Below, in pieces: positions 13,044 through 24,282 of a stretch of 64,000 nucleotides of DNA. The position numbers and the translations under genes are program-made. The notes beneath the pieces are model-generated. The model had not been told where the DNA came from. It did not search any database and saw nothing but the letters and a program-made list of their open reading frames with translations. Each line of letters starts with the position of its first letter. The stretch's first letter is position 1. The stretch comes from Nectonema munidae (taxonomy: Eukaryota > Nematomorpha > Nectonematoida > Nectonematidae), in assembly GCA_030549495.1 (NCBI GenBank), contig JAUIRK010000535.1, positions 1-64,000 of the forward strand, written 5' to 3'.

Positions 13044-13285
13044 ATTTTTAAATTATATTTAAAAATTAACAATTATTCTTAAAAAACATTTGCATTTTTC
13101 CGTATTTAAAAGTCCTCCTTAGTGAACAATACAATTACTCTTAAAAAACATTTGCATTTTTCCGTATTTAAAAGTTCTCCCTAACAATACAATTACTCTT
13201 AAAAAACATTCACATTTTCCGTATTTAAAAGTCCTCCTTAGTGAACAATACAATTTTTAATTATATTTAAAAATTAACAATTACT
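13044..13285. repeat. Two AT insertions inside the satellite units
   Basis: At about 13045 and again near 13252, ACAATACAATT is followed by a 25-30 bp near-palindrome containing TTATATTTAAAAATTAACAA before the unit resumes. These are the only interruptions of the array text. Their spacing of about 205 bp shows that the insertion was copied with its host units. Confidence 0.8.
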
Positions 13286-13619
13286 CTTAAAAAACATTTG
13301 CATTTTTCCGTATTTAAAAGTCCTCCTTAGTGAACAATACAATTACTCTTAAAAAACATTTGCATTTTTCCGTATTTAAAAGTTCTCCTTAACAATACAA
13401 TTTCTCTTAAAAAACATTCACATTTTCCGTATTTAAAAGTCCTCCTTAGTGAACAATACAATTACTCTTAAAAAACATTCACATTTTCCGTATTTAAAAG
13501 TCCTCCTTAACAATACAATTACTCTTAAAAAACATTTGCATTTTTCCGTATTTAAAAGTCCTCCTTAGTGAACAATACAATTACTCTTAAAAAACATTTG
13601 CATTTTTCCGTATTTAAAA

Positions 13620-13900
13620 GTTCTCCTTAACAATACAATTTCTCTTAAAAAACATTCACATTTTCCTTATTTAAAAGTCCTCCTTAGTGAACAATACAAT
13701 TACTATTAAAAAACATTTGCATTTTTCCGTATTTAAAAGTTCTCCTTAACAATACAATTACTCTTAAAAAACATTTGCATTTTTCCGTATTTAAAAGTCC
13801 TCTTTAGTGAACAATACAATTACTCTTAAAAAACATTTGTATTTTTCCGTATTTAAAAGTCCTCCTAAGTGAACAATATTATTACTCTTAAAAAACATTC
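13620..13900. repeat. Third copy of part of the higher-order block
   Basis: The private variants ACTATTAAAA (13702) and CCTCTTTAG (about 13800) recur at exactly 4912 bp from their partners at 8791 and 8889. The AATTTCTCTT variant precedes both. Amplification thus happened at least twice at the block level. Confidence 0.8.
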
Positions 13901-14642
13901 ACATTTTCCGTATTTAAAAGTCCTCCTAAGTGAACAATATATACTCTTAAAAAACATTCACATTTTCCGTATTTAAAAGTCCTTCTTAGTGAACAATACA
14001 ATTACTCTTAAAAAACATTCACATTTTCCGTGTTTAAAAGTCCTCTTTAGTGAACAATACAATTACTCTTAAAAAACATTTGCATTTTTCCGTATTTAAA
14101 AGTTCTCCTTAGTGAACAATACAATTACTCTTAAAAAACATTTGCATTTTTCCGTATTTAAAAGTCCTCCTTAGTGAACAATACAATTACTCTGAAAAAA
14201 CATTTGCATTTTTCCGTATTTAAAAGTTCTCCTTAACAATACAATTACTCTTAAAAAACATTTGCATTTTTCCGTATTTAAAAGTCCTCTTTAGTGAACA
14301 ATACAATTACTCTTAAAAAACATTTGCATTTTTCCGTATTTAAAAGTTCTCCTTAACAATACAATTACTCTTAAAAAACATTTGAATTTTCCGTATTTAA
14401 AAGTCCTCCTTAGTGAACAATACAATTACTCTTAAAAAACATTTGCATTTTTCCGTATTTAAAAGTTCTCCTTAGTGAACAATACAATTACTCTTAAAAA
14501 ACATTTGCATTTTTCCGTATTTAAAAGTCCTCCTTAGTGAACAATACAATTACTCTTAAAAAACATTTGCATTTTTCCGTATTTAAAAGTCCTCCTAAGT
14601 GAACAATACAATTACTCTTAAAAACATTCACATTTTTTCATA

Positions 14643-14820
14643 TTAAAAATCCAAATAATAAGTCTGATAAATTTTTAATTGACATCATTCAAAAAATCTC
14701 GTCGAGAGGAACATATTGATACTCATTATTATAGATTTGGACTTGTAATTCAATAGTTATAACAGATCTTAATTTTTAAATTATTTCCTATATCTCCGTA
14801 ATAGCTTAGAATGACTTTTA
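14643..14820 (+). repeat. Dispersed repeat R1, copy 1
   Basis: A segment beginning TAAAAATCCAAATAATAAGT and containing ATAGATTTGGACTTGTAATT and GTAATAGCTTAGAA is repeated in the same orientation at 16120-16282 with roughly 85 percent identity by eye. It starts right where the satellite ends. Confidence 0.85.
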
Positions 14821-16119
14821 AAACCTTCGTATATACTCGTATATCTTTGTTCATAACTTAGAATAACTTTCAAAGGATTTCTATATGCTTCCTATATACT
14901 TCTAATAGCATTCGTATATACTTCTAATACAATTTTTGGGTACGTTATTGATTATTCCTCTGAGAACCAAAAAATTATCAAAATGGTCATAAAATTTTTT
15001 TGACATAGACAGACAGGGAATGTCTTATACATCAATCCCCTGACTATATTTGACCTATAAATGTCTAAATATGTCCAGAATCACGATCACCTTTTCAAAT
15101 GGCTATATCTCAGAAAGTAAATGGAAAAGTTTTAATTATATCTGATGTTTAAGGTTAGCTCTCTTTACCCTCGGCACTTCGGTCCCAATCGGTTCAGCGG
15201 TTAGCGAGTAATATCCCAAAAACAAGCGAAAGTTCGTTATTGATTCGAGAAAATTTGGGGTTATGACCATGATTAGGATATATTCACTAACCCTAAAATT
15301 AGTTTCATTTTTGTAATTCATTATTTATTCTTACTTTTCAATTGAACCCTTTCATTCATTAAATTTATTAAACATTAATTTTTCAGAACAAAAAATTATT
15401 TTTCATAAAAAAAGTTTTAAATGCAAAATAACTGAGAAATAATGTTTAATTCCTTTAGAAAATTTTAAAAAATAATAACATTGACACACTGGAAATAGGT
15501 GAAAAACTTTATTTCTTCAAACAGGTTTCAGAATCTGCAATTAATATATATTATACTTTTCGAGATATTCCATTTAAAGATGAAAATATTTAACGTTACA
15601 GATATATGAAAAAGTTACAATTTCGAACATCCTACGTTTTGCACAGTATAAAATATCCTATTTTTAACTTATTATTTTCAAGCGATTTGGAGGACAAAGT
15701 TTTTTTCGAAGATTTCATATTTATCCCATAGCTAAATATAATTTGATAGGTCATTCTAATATAACTTTTGAAGCTGATTCCAACGGTGCAATGATTTTTC
15801 CATATCTAATATCTTTCGCAATACACCGATACCTGAAAACGGCGAAAAAATTTGAAATTTTTCAAATTTTTCATAAAAATAGGCCTTTCTGACTTAATAA
15901 AGTACGATGTATCGGAATCTGTTGATAGAATTGTCATATCTAGTGATGTTTTGAAACTCGAGTTTGACAAATCCCAAAAAATCTTCATTTTCATTTTTAA
16001 AATTATACTTTTTAAAGCGGATTCTAGACATATTTAATGCGTAGATTACGAATCTGTAATACGATTTTGAATATCTCTTATAATTAGGAAGTTATAAAAG
16101 AAAGACCTTTGGATCTTAA
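14821..16119. other. AT-rich spacer, nothing recognised
   Basis: There are short runs of repeated phrases (ATATACT and CTAATA variants near 14830-14930) but no credible coding frame, RNA gene or transposon end. Confidence 0.5.
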
Positions 16120-16282
16120 AATCCAAAAAATAAGTCGGATCAATTTTTTATTGACATCATTCAAATGATCTCGTAGAGAGAACATTTTGATACTCACTAT
16201 AATAGATTTGGACTTGTAATTCAAAACTTATAACCGATCTTAATTTTTAAATTATTTCGTATATCTCTGTAATAGCTTAGAA
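16120..16282 (+). repeat. Dispersed repeat R1, copy 2, cut by a hAT end
   Basis: Same sequence as 14643-14808. Similarity stops exactly at TAGCTTAGAA (16282), where CAGTGTTTCCCAAC begins. Copy 1 continues with TGACTTTTAAA instead. The breakpoint therefore marks the edge of an inserted hAT element. Confidence 0.85.
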
Positions 16283-16665
<383 letters not shown>

Positions 16666-16959
16666 TACGGCCTATTTTCATTTCCCCAGTGACGGGGGCC
16701 CCTCGGTTTTTCTTGAATGATTGCAAATTTTTACAAAATTTTTGCGCAAATCTGCTAAAGGATTGATTGCGAATCTGATTGTGACATTTATTTTTTATAA
16801 AAATCAATTAAACTTGTCAAAAAGTGATTGATATATGACAGCTCAACTAATAATACTAATAGTAAACTGTAATAGTAAACTATTACAATTTACAATACAA
16901 AAATTTTAATCTTTATTTTAAAATAAAAAAGTGGAATTGAAAAATTCTTCGAAATTCAC
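16666..16959. other. Spacer between hAT remnants
   Basis: Starts with a short GC-rich run (GACGGGGGCCCCTCGG near 16690) and is otherwise AT-rich with repeated AATAGTAAACT near 16855-16885. No gene seen. Confidence 0.4.
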
Positions 16960-17505
16960 TTTGTTTAAAAAAGTAGTTGCTTGGAAGACAAGGCACACAC
17001 ATCATCTCTCTTTCTATCCTGGCTGATTGCAGATCGATGGTTTTTTAACTAAGTGTGAACGTATTTTGTAAAATCTACCCGTGAAATAGGGGGTCCATTG
17101 ATATTCAGAAAAGAACAGCATCAAATGCTTGTACATCGATCTGATTACGTTCTGATGTACAGATGTCATTCATTGAACTAACCCCAGGTTTGCATTCAGC
17201 CGTAGAAATAGGGAATATATTAATAACTTGTAAAAAGTTTTCATAGTCTGTTGATAAATATCCAAATTTTAAATCTCGAAAAGCAGATACAGTGGACACC
17301 ACATCTTGTTTGAAAAATCGAACCACATCCATTACTTCCGTGTCTCCATGAGTTACCAATTCATCTTACTTTTTCGACCAATTTCTGGGATCCAAGTGCA
17401 CACAGTCATTCAACAACTTCGAGTCAAATCTGCAATTGAGATTGTCAATCCCAGCTTGGATGAACTGTTTGTGAAAGTTAGAAAGAGAAGATCCGGTTTT
17501 AAGAG
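16960..17505 (-). mobile_element. hAT transposase C-terminal remnant (second, different hAT lineage)
   Basis: On the minus strand from about 17490 the frame reads NFHKQFIQAGIDNLNCRFDS, VTHGDTEVMDVVRFFKQDVV, FLQVINIFPISTAECKPGVS and SMNDICTSERNQIDVQAFDA. This is the C-terminal block of a hAT transposase (usual form: ..VI..IPISTAECERGFS.MN.I.T..RN). There is one in-frame stop near 17367. After 17105 the match resumes in another frame as INGPPISRVDFTKYVHT and KNHRSAISQDRKRDD, with one further stop. No terminal repeats were found. It differs from the hAT remnant at 16283, so two separate insertions lie side by side. Confidence 0.8.
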
Positions 17506-19578
17506 TTGAAAAATATTAGAGCATAGTTTATTTTAAAAGTAAATAGGCTTTAAAATTCTTAATTACATTTACGAAAGTAAAAAACTTGTAAAGATTGTTT
17601 AGAGAACTTACGAATAGTAAAAATTAAATTAAATTTGAAAATAAAAGAAAAAAGATAAATACGAAAATCTACATTTTTAAAAAACCGATAAAATGGCTGT
17701 TGATTCTGTCAGCTTATTTTACCATAAAAATGGCTACCAAAAAATTTCCGAATTTTGAGTAATCATAATATAATATCTATTGGTTAGATTCTTATGTAAA
17801 TTTACACAATTATATATTTTATCATGTTAGTATTTAAAATTTCAAGTCAATTCATTAATTATTTAAAAGTTATTAAAGTTTTTCTTGTAAGCTTTTCTGT
17901 CAGCTCATTTTGCCAGGACCGCTTTTACCTTAAGTGCAATAATTGTGAGTTATGTCAACTGCATAGAAGAAACAAAAAATATATAAAAAAAGTGAAAAAA
18001 ATATTTTTAATCTTTAATTAGGGTCATTTTTGACCGCAATCTCACTTCAAATTAAAATATAACTTTACCGAAACGATTGGGATTAAAAAAAAGGCAAATT
18101 ATAATAAATTTTTAATTTTATATTTTTCTTTCAAAAAGTAGATATGAGCGTTTTAGCGTCCTTTTTAGCCCCATTGTAATTTGAAACTCAAAATTATAGT
18201 GTTTATATAATTACTTTTGTTCAGTAAATCTAGACACAAAACACAAGACTTCTAATTTTACATATAAAGAATAATCAGTAAAAGTCTGCGGATATTCAAT
18301 AGTGGTGAGTCGTTTTAATTTAATTTCTGGAAAATATTATACATAAAAACCGAATAATACATTAAAATTAAAATTAACTCTACTTTTCATTAATCTTCAG
18401 GTTTTAGTGTACAAACAAAGCTGTACAATTAAATAGAATAGTTTTCAAAAAAAATTGAGAAATATGTCAAAAAATATTGTAAAATTATTTTAGCATAAAC
18501 ACGCTTTTTTTATTTGGGAATAATCTAACATTTTCTAGATTTGTTAATTTAAGTTATTTTATAATAAAATTTAAATATATTTTACCCGTTAAGAAATTTT
18601 AAAATTTTTATTTATATTTTGTTTAATTTTATTTTTTTTCTTTGAAAATAAAAAATTTTGCTTTAATATTTTCGCATAGACATTTCAATCCTTATCGAGG
18701 TAACAAAAATGGTTTACAATTATAAAAAATTTGCATTCTTATCAGAATGAGGTCTTTGACATAACTTTATAGATTAAGATGATATTTTTCTGAATAAGAA
18801 ACTCGAGATTTTTATCTATGCCAAGTTTCATGTTCATATCTTTTTTTATTAGGTGACAATTTAACTTTGTTTCTGTCAGCTCATTTTGCCACGACCGTAA
18901 ATTTTAAATTAAAATATTTTAAATTTTATATATTGTAATTATATTTTTTTGAATAAATGATAAATTATTAAAAATAGTTAAATTATGATTTGATTGGTAG
19001 TTTTTTTATTTGTGATGGATTAAAAACAGTGGTTAATTTCTTTTGTAATTAAATGTTTATTATTTAGAATGTTTTTTAAGTTGTTATCTTGATTAGATGT
19101 CAAAATTCTTTAAGGCTAATTTAAGGCTTTCACTATCAATCTTTATTGTTTTTCAGTCATACCTTGAAGATAGGAAGCAGAAAGTTTGTGCAAACAATGT
19201 TTTTTCAGATGTATAAGAGAGAGAGAGAGAGTTTATTTATTTAGCAAGTTAACAAATTTAAAAAAACATTAACATTGCACAAGTATTTCAAAAGCTTGAA
19301 AAAGCCATAGTAGAAATACCTTAATGAATTAATTTGATTTATATAAGATAAAGATAAATAAAAATGCTACTTTTCAGGCCTCAAGTTGCTTAGCATTATT
19401 TTTTTTATTAAATTATAAAAATGACTATTTATAATAAATTTTAATTTTTATAAACTTAAAAAATTTTCTTTTTATCAAATTATATTAAAAATAACTAAAT
19501 TAATTCAAAATGAGTTTTCTTAGGAAAGGGAGACTCTAAACCCTTGCCAACTCTGTTGCTTACTGAAAAAGGTGTATA
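17506..19578. other. AT-rich spacer with a thrice-repeated 25-bp motif
   Basis: No gene recognised. TCTGTCAGCTCATTTTGCCA occurs near 17898 and 18875, each followed by GACCG, and a related form (TCTGTCAGCTTATTTTACCA) lies near 17706. A short GA microsatellite is at 19216-19232. Confidence 0.5.
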
Positions 19579-19702
19579 GGCATTAAAATTTTTTCATTTT
19601 TTGACAAGAAGTAACCTGTATTTTATCATTTTTCTTAGTAGGCATTAAATTTTTTTCATTTTTTGACAAGAAGTAATCTGTGTATTTAATCATTTTTCTT
19701 AG
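19579..19702 (+). repeat. 62-bp tandem duplication ending in a splice-acceptor-like tract
   Basis: GGCATTAAA...TTTTTGACAAGAAGTAA...TCATTTTTCTTAG occurs twice, at 19579 and 19641. Each copy ends in TTTTTCTTAG, a good acceptor consensus, just before the coding region that follows. Confidence 0.75.
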
Positions 19703-19739
19703 ATCATCTCTCTCTCGATACTGCATTAGTTCCTTGAAT

Positions 19740-20105
19740 ATGGAGAAAATCATTAACTCACTTGGTTTATACGTCACTGAATTTGGCGATTTATCTCTTA
19801 GTGATGTTGAGTACGCTAAGAAGTTGCTTCAGTTGGACAAACTCTACTTCCAATTTATAGATCTTCTTAAAGTTTACTATGAAGAAATTGTGAATCGTAT
19901 CGCCTTTTTCGAGAGAATTAATCAAAAGCACCGCCATGTTTCGCTTACCACGATATCAAAGACTTTTTTGAAGAACAAAATTGAAAGACGCAACCTCTTA
20001 AAAACAAATCATATTCTTAAAGAGCAGAATGAATTTTTGGAATGTGAGTTAAACACTTTGATAAAAAGAAGGAATTACTTAAAATTGTCTAAAAGTGAAG
20101 TATAA
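19740..20105 (+). CDS. Hypothetical small coiled-coil protein
   Basis: A 121-codon frame from the ATG at 19740 (MEKIINSLGLYVTEFGDLSL) to a stop at 20103. The frame is open further upstream to about 19680, where a T-rich tract ending in TTTTTCTTAG (about 19701) could be a 3' splice site, so this may be a terminal exon. The sequence is rich in Leu, Lys, Glu, Ile and Asn with heptad-like spacing (LKEQNEFLECELNTLIKRRN near the end), indicating helices and a coiled coil. There is no signal peptide or membrane segment. Unlike most frames in the window, the amino-acid mix looks protein-like and is not just the AT bias. I do not recognise the family. A structural or cytoskeletal subunit would fit but is only a guess. 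Confidence 0.5.
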   Translation: MEKIINSLGLYVTEFGDLSLSDVEYAKKLLQLDKLYFQFIDLLKVYYEEIVNRIAFFERINQKHRHVSLTTISKTFLKNKIERRNLLKTNHILKEQNEFLECELNTLIKRRNYLKLSKSEV

Positions 20106-20567
20106 TAGTAGCAGAAGGCAATGTAATGTGTTTGTGCTGTCTAATCTTTACGCTTGTGTAGCTCGTACATGTGTATTCTTAAAGTTAGGGTTAGGGTTGA
20201 TGGCAATGACTTACCTTCTAGCGATATAATAAAACTTTTGACGACAACAAAATTATTAAATTTACTTATTGCTTTTGTACATACGTGTTTTTGATTATTC
20301 TGATAGACCTTATACAAAACGACTAATTTATCTTTTTTGCCCATTATTCCATTAGTGGGATGACAAATTATAACCAAAAATTTGTAAAATTATTTTTAGA
20401 TTATCTAGATGGTGTTAAGATTGAAGATTAATCAAAAAAATTTAAATAAAATGTTCATAAGGAACATTCTTATATATAATCTATTTTTACTTGTATCAAA
20501 CGTACAACCCAATTGAATACTGCGTTATTGGGTTATTCACACCATGATCTATTACGAGTGCCTAGGC
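20106..20567. other. Spacer with a short telomere-like tract
   Basis: Contains AGTTAGGGTTAGGGTTGATG near 20177, two and a half copies of TTAGGG, which is too short to be an interstitial telomere. No gene seen. Confidence 0.5.
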
Positions 20568-20660
20568 CAGAGGTGGGGAAACTTTTTATGTTTAAAGGCC
20601 GTTTAGAATATGTTTTTCTGACTATAAAGGCCACATTTTTTTAACCAAAATGCCACTAAG
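20568..20660. mobile_element. Single hAT terminus
   Basis: CAGAGGTGGGGAAACTTTTT followed by AAAGGCCGTTTAGAA and AAAGGCCACATTTTT is the classic start of a hAT end (CAGAGGTGGGCAAAC...GGGCCACA). No matching second end or transposase was found nearby. Confidence 0.65.
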
Positions 20661-20787
20661 GTATTTTAATATAATCAATGATTTAATTAGTGACGCAGTC
20701 TTGAAGAGTATAGTATCTGCTAAATGTTCGATAGAAGTGGTCATGTAAAATTCTTATAGCACACTATGTAACAAAAATAAAAAAAAT

Positions 20788-20900
20788 TTGTTTGAGTCAA
20801 TTTTTGTTTGTTTATTTTTTATCAGGTCATAAGCATGAAAAAAAATTATATCAGGTTTTTGACTAATCGTTATTTTAAAAAGGGCAGCGATATTTCTTGA
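20788..20900 (+). repeat. Extra copy of a terminal arm of the following element
   Basis: GTTTGAGTCAATTTTTGTTTG and TCAGGTCATAAGCATGAAAA resemble the arm at 21139-21269 in the same orientation, giving two left arms and one right arm. Confidence 0.65.
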
Positions 20901-21138
20901 AGTAACTACCGAAACTATAAATTACACTTGAAACATCTATCAATACGCTTTCCGTCATGTTAATAAAAACTCACATCATGAAGTTTATTGTTATCACAAG
21001 TAGATTATTCAAACATGATTGATACCATTTATTCAATTAGATTATTGATTTATTTTTGTCTTTATTTCCACTCTTTTTCTTCACTTTATCTTGTTATATT
21101 TATTTTTTAACTATTCTTTTTTTATAGATATTTATAGT

Positions 21139-22662
21139 GAATTTTTGGTTGTTTGTCTTTTATTAGGTCGTAAGAATGAAAAAAAAGCATATCTTTCATG
21201 TGCTAATCGTTAAATGACATCGATATTTTGAAAAATAACAAAAATTTTTATATTTTCATAAGAAAATTGCAGAAAAATGTTTTGAACATTACTGAAACGG
21301 TGAAGAGGCTGGGTTTCTGGGACCAAAAACATTGTTTTGTGAAGCCGATTGGAAACCTGTCAAAAAGCCAATCATCTTAAAGTCTCCAATCACTTCCCAA
21401 TCTTGCTCTTCGTACTTCACCGCACCCAGCAGGTGCTTCACATTCTCATAGCCTTCCTTAGGTGAACATCGTGGGCGATAGGAATACTTGGGCACTTGCT
21501 ACCATTGTGCAACAGCTTCTATTTGAGCTGTCCACGAACAGTCGCCAGTTGCAGGGATCATACGGGAATTGATGTCGTGATAATAATACACTTTCTCATC
21601 CAGTGTGAAATACAGAAAGAATGTCATGACGCTGTCTCTGTTTTGTTACCCGACAGTTTTCGTCCAACAAGTTTCATTGTTTGAACCTGGATGTCAGTAA
21701 TTCTGCTTTTCATTTGGTGAGTCCTAGGTCTTTGAAAGATCATTGAGTTCCGCTTGGTTAGGGAAAAGCGGAATAGCCAGGTTATCATCTGCAACAAAGG
21801 CATCATCGTGGGAATCTTCTGTTTCGCTGCTCAAACTTGTGCGAGTATCTTTTGTGATCACTGGAGGAGAGTTGAGAGCTCCTCAAAATGCATCAACGGA
21901 CGAAGAGATTATGGAAGATCGGGGTAGTCGAACATATCCGTCTTCTTACCCCTGCGCGGACACGTGACTACCACTATACAAATGTAGCAGTTGTTTGTGT
22001 GATCTGTTGGTTCCCGCCAGAATGTTGGCACGCCAAACTTCAGTTTTCGTTACTTTCTTCTGTACGACGACCCCAGAGTGGACCGACAGCTTCTCCAAAC
22101 GGTGTGTGGCGCCCAACTCTTGTCCTGGTCCCCTACTTGAACTCTAAATACACCTTGTCAGTAGAACAGAGGAGGTTCCCTTCAACTATGGTGTACTTGA
22201 CTGACTTGACATTCAGAAAGACTCCACATACAGCAGAAGTTATCAGGATCATGTTTGCAAGAACCTCGAACAGTGGCCGTAATGAGACAATATCTGTAAA
22301 TATAATAAGACGAGTTGAAGAACGGAAACAAACTAACATATATCAAATGACTACTTGAATGGATCATATAAATCATACTCGAATAACCTACTTGAATAAA
22401 TGATATTTTTTCAAAATATTTTCTAAGTCACAACGATCAACAGTATGGTATGTTTTATTTTTGATTAGCATATCCCTGCCTGTTTCAACGCTGTTGTATA
22501 GTTTCAGTAATTTTCAAAGGCAATTTACTTATGTAAATATACAATTTTTTGTTATTTTTCAAAAAATCGGTGTCATTTCTTAAATAAAGATTATGGACAT
22601 GAAAGATATGTTTTTTCTTCATTCTTACAACCTAATAAAAGATAAACTACCAAAAAATTCAC
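21139..22662 (-). mobile_element. Degraded element of an unnamed transposon-like family (WREPT / GDFKMIGF type) with inverted arms
   Basis: Left arm 21139-21269 and right arm 22521-22662 are inverted copies of about 135 bp (TCTTTTATTAGGTCGTAAGA on the left; its diverged complement on the right). Between them the minus strand holds pieces of a protein family seen as 'uncharacterized' in many arthropods and cnidarians: FGVPTFWREPTDHTNNCYIC near 22050, FPNQAELNDL near 21760, and KEGYENVKHLLGAVKYEEQD plus WEVIGDFKMIGFLTGFQ at 21330-21460. The copy has several breaks and lacks the C-terminal third. The coding core is clearly less AT-rich than its arms and surroundings. The same family reappears at 47453-49128. 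I cannot assign it to a named superfamily. Confidence 0.7.
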
Positions 22663-24282
22663 TCAAACAAAATTTTTGTTTGTGATCTTTAGGATTTCTT
22701 TCACATTTTTTATCAAAACGTATAAAGCGGTGGACTAACAAAAACATGTCACAATTCATTGAAACTTTCAAAAATGTCTCTACATTTTTTGAGAAAAAAG
22801 ATACTTTATTTCTAACTTTTAATTTTTAGCCTGACCGATGTAAAGTAAACAAGCAAAGTACTCAAGTATATCAGCAACACAAAACTTTTGGAAACAAAAT
22901 TTAGTGCTTTGAAAAGCTTCAGGTTCTTTTCTTAAAATACAATATTCGATTTTTTAGCAAAAAAATAAAATAGATTTTTGTTTAAAATAAGTCTTCCTAA
23001 ATTATCAAAATCTTATGTGCCCAAATAAGCTAGAAGTTGGAAGACAGAAAGGTATTATGAAGGATCTAACATTGAAATTTATAATTTAAACAACAGAAAC
23101 TATAATCGAAATTTTCCTACCAAATGATAAAATTAATCGAAAATAACAAGTTTTAAAAGTACAATCTTAATGCGGGGTCATTCAGAATTGATGTTAACCT
23201 CAATAGAGGGAAGGCCGGGGGTTCAAGTTTACACAAAATTAGGGTCTATTACGAGTGAAATAAAGTTGACATTAGGGGACTTGTAAACAGCCTTTATGAC
23301 TACAAAAACTTAATACATTCATAAACAAAACTTACGCATAAGCTTCATCCATCTTCACTTTTGTACAAGTGTAGATATATGACACTTACTCACCAGTGAA
23401 AAATAGTTCACAAATTTTCAATGGTTTAACCAAACCTTTAGAAGGATATGGGACAGTGACATTTTCTCTAATGTTACTGATATTGTGTGCCGTCTGGAGC
23501 CAGTAGAGAGTCTTGAATGTTTCAGAAATATCAATTGACTCCTCAGAGGAGGACGCAGAAAAGCTTTCAGATAAAGAATTTCAAGAAGTAAAAGAGAGAG
23601 AAGCACTGATTGCCTGATGAACGGTAAATTCGAGGAGAGAAATGAAAAACCAAGCAAAGTGTGAAGGCGGAAAAAGAATTTAATTTTTCTTATGTAGATA
23701 AACTTTATAAGAAAGAGTGGAAACAGGTGTTTGGTAACGAACGCATTTGATTGCGCATACAAATTCAATCATTGAAATTTTAGTTATGTTTTCAAGGTTA
23801 AAATCGTAATATGAGAAAGCTAACAAATGTATATTCAGATAAAAAATATAGCACATACGAATTCAATCATTGAAATATTGAATTATGCTTATTGTTCAAG
23901 GTTAAAAAGCTAACAAATATATATTCAGATAAAAACTGTAAATTGCTAACGTATTAGATAGTGTAAACTATTTCAATCATTCATCATTACTTGAAATATC
24001 CAGTTATGTTTATTGTTCAAGATTTAAAACGAAATCTGTTGATGCAAAAGATTGAACCTATGAAGATGAAAACTAACAAGTGTATATTCTGATGGAAGAA
24101 GAAAAATTTATTTGCAGGTTTCATCATCAAAACGGAATCGAAAAACAAAATTAAATTATTTGACAATTGGTGCAAAAAAAAAATTGTATACCAATAATAA
24201 AGAAAAATGCGAGTATTTCAAAGGGTATCAATTTATATATAGAAATTTATAAATAAGAAAATAAAATATATATTATATAGAC
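22663..24282. other. AT-rich spacer; possible MITE end near 23173
   Basis: No credible gene. At 23173-23290 the text GGGGTCATTCAGAATTGATG (end-like) and, later, AAAGTTGACATTAGGGGAC resemble in inverse order the segment at 57590-57764, suggesting a shared small transposon. Short direct repeats (CAATCATTGAAAT.TTGAATTATG and TGTATATTCAGATAAAAA types) occur between 23760 and 24090. Confidence 0.45.

Larger units (their letters stand above)
3048..14640. repeat. 11.6 kb tandem satellite of alternating 62-bp and 58-bp units
   Basis: About 190 copies of one unit run without a break. The core reads CATTTGCATTTTTCCGTATT, then TAAAAGT, a variable link, and ACAATACAATTACTCTTAAA. Two main link types occur: CCTCCTTAGTGA (62-bp unit) and TCTCCTTA (58-bp unit). 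In many stretches they alternate strictly and give a 120-bp dimer, for example 3420-3780, where text repeats exactly every 120 bases. A third variant has CATTCACATTTTCC in place of CATTTGCATTTTTCC. The outermost copies are the most diverged, as expected of an array homogenised by unequal exchange. Because 120 is divisible by three, long minus-strand open frames appear by chance; these are not genes. Confidence 0.98.

Noticed and set aside
3048-14640. CRISPR-like regular repeats
   Set aside because: Units are contiguous with no unique spacers, and the DNA is eukaryotic.
20177-20200. TTAGGGTTAGGG as an interstitial telomere
   Set aside because: Only about two and a half copies, and the arthropod telomere repeat is normally TTAGG.
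21888-22376. Open frames of 60-156 codons on both strands
   Set aside because: Shadows of the unnamed transposon family remnant, whose recognisable text is in other minus-strand frames.
23418-23768. 116-codon minus ORF, Leu/Phe rich
   Set aside because: Composition fits chance in AT-rich DNA; no motif. The opposite strand has a short acidic stretch, also unsupported.
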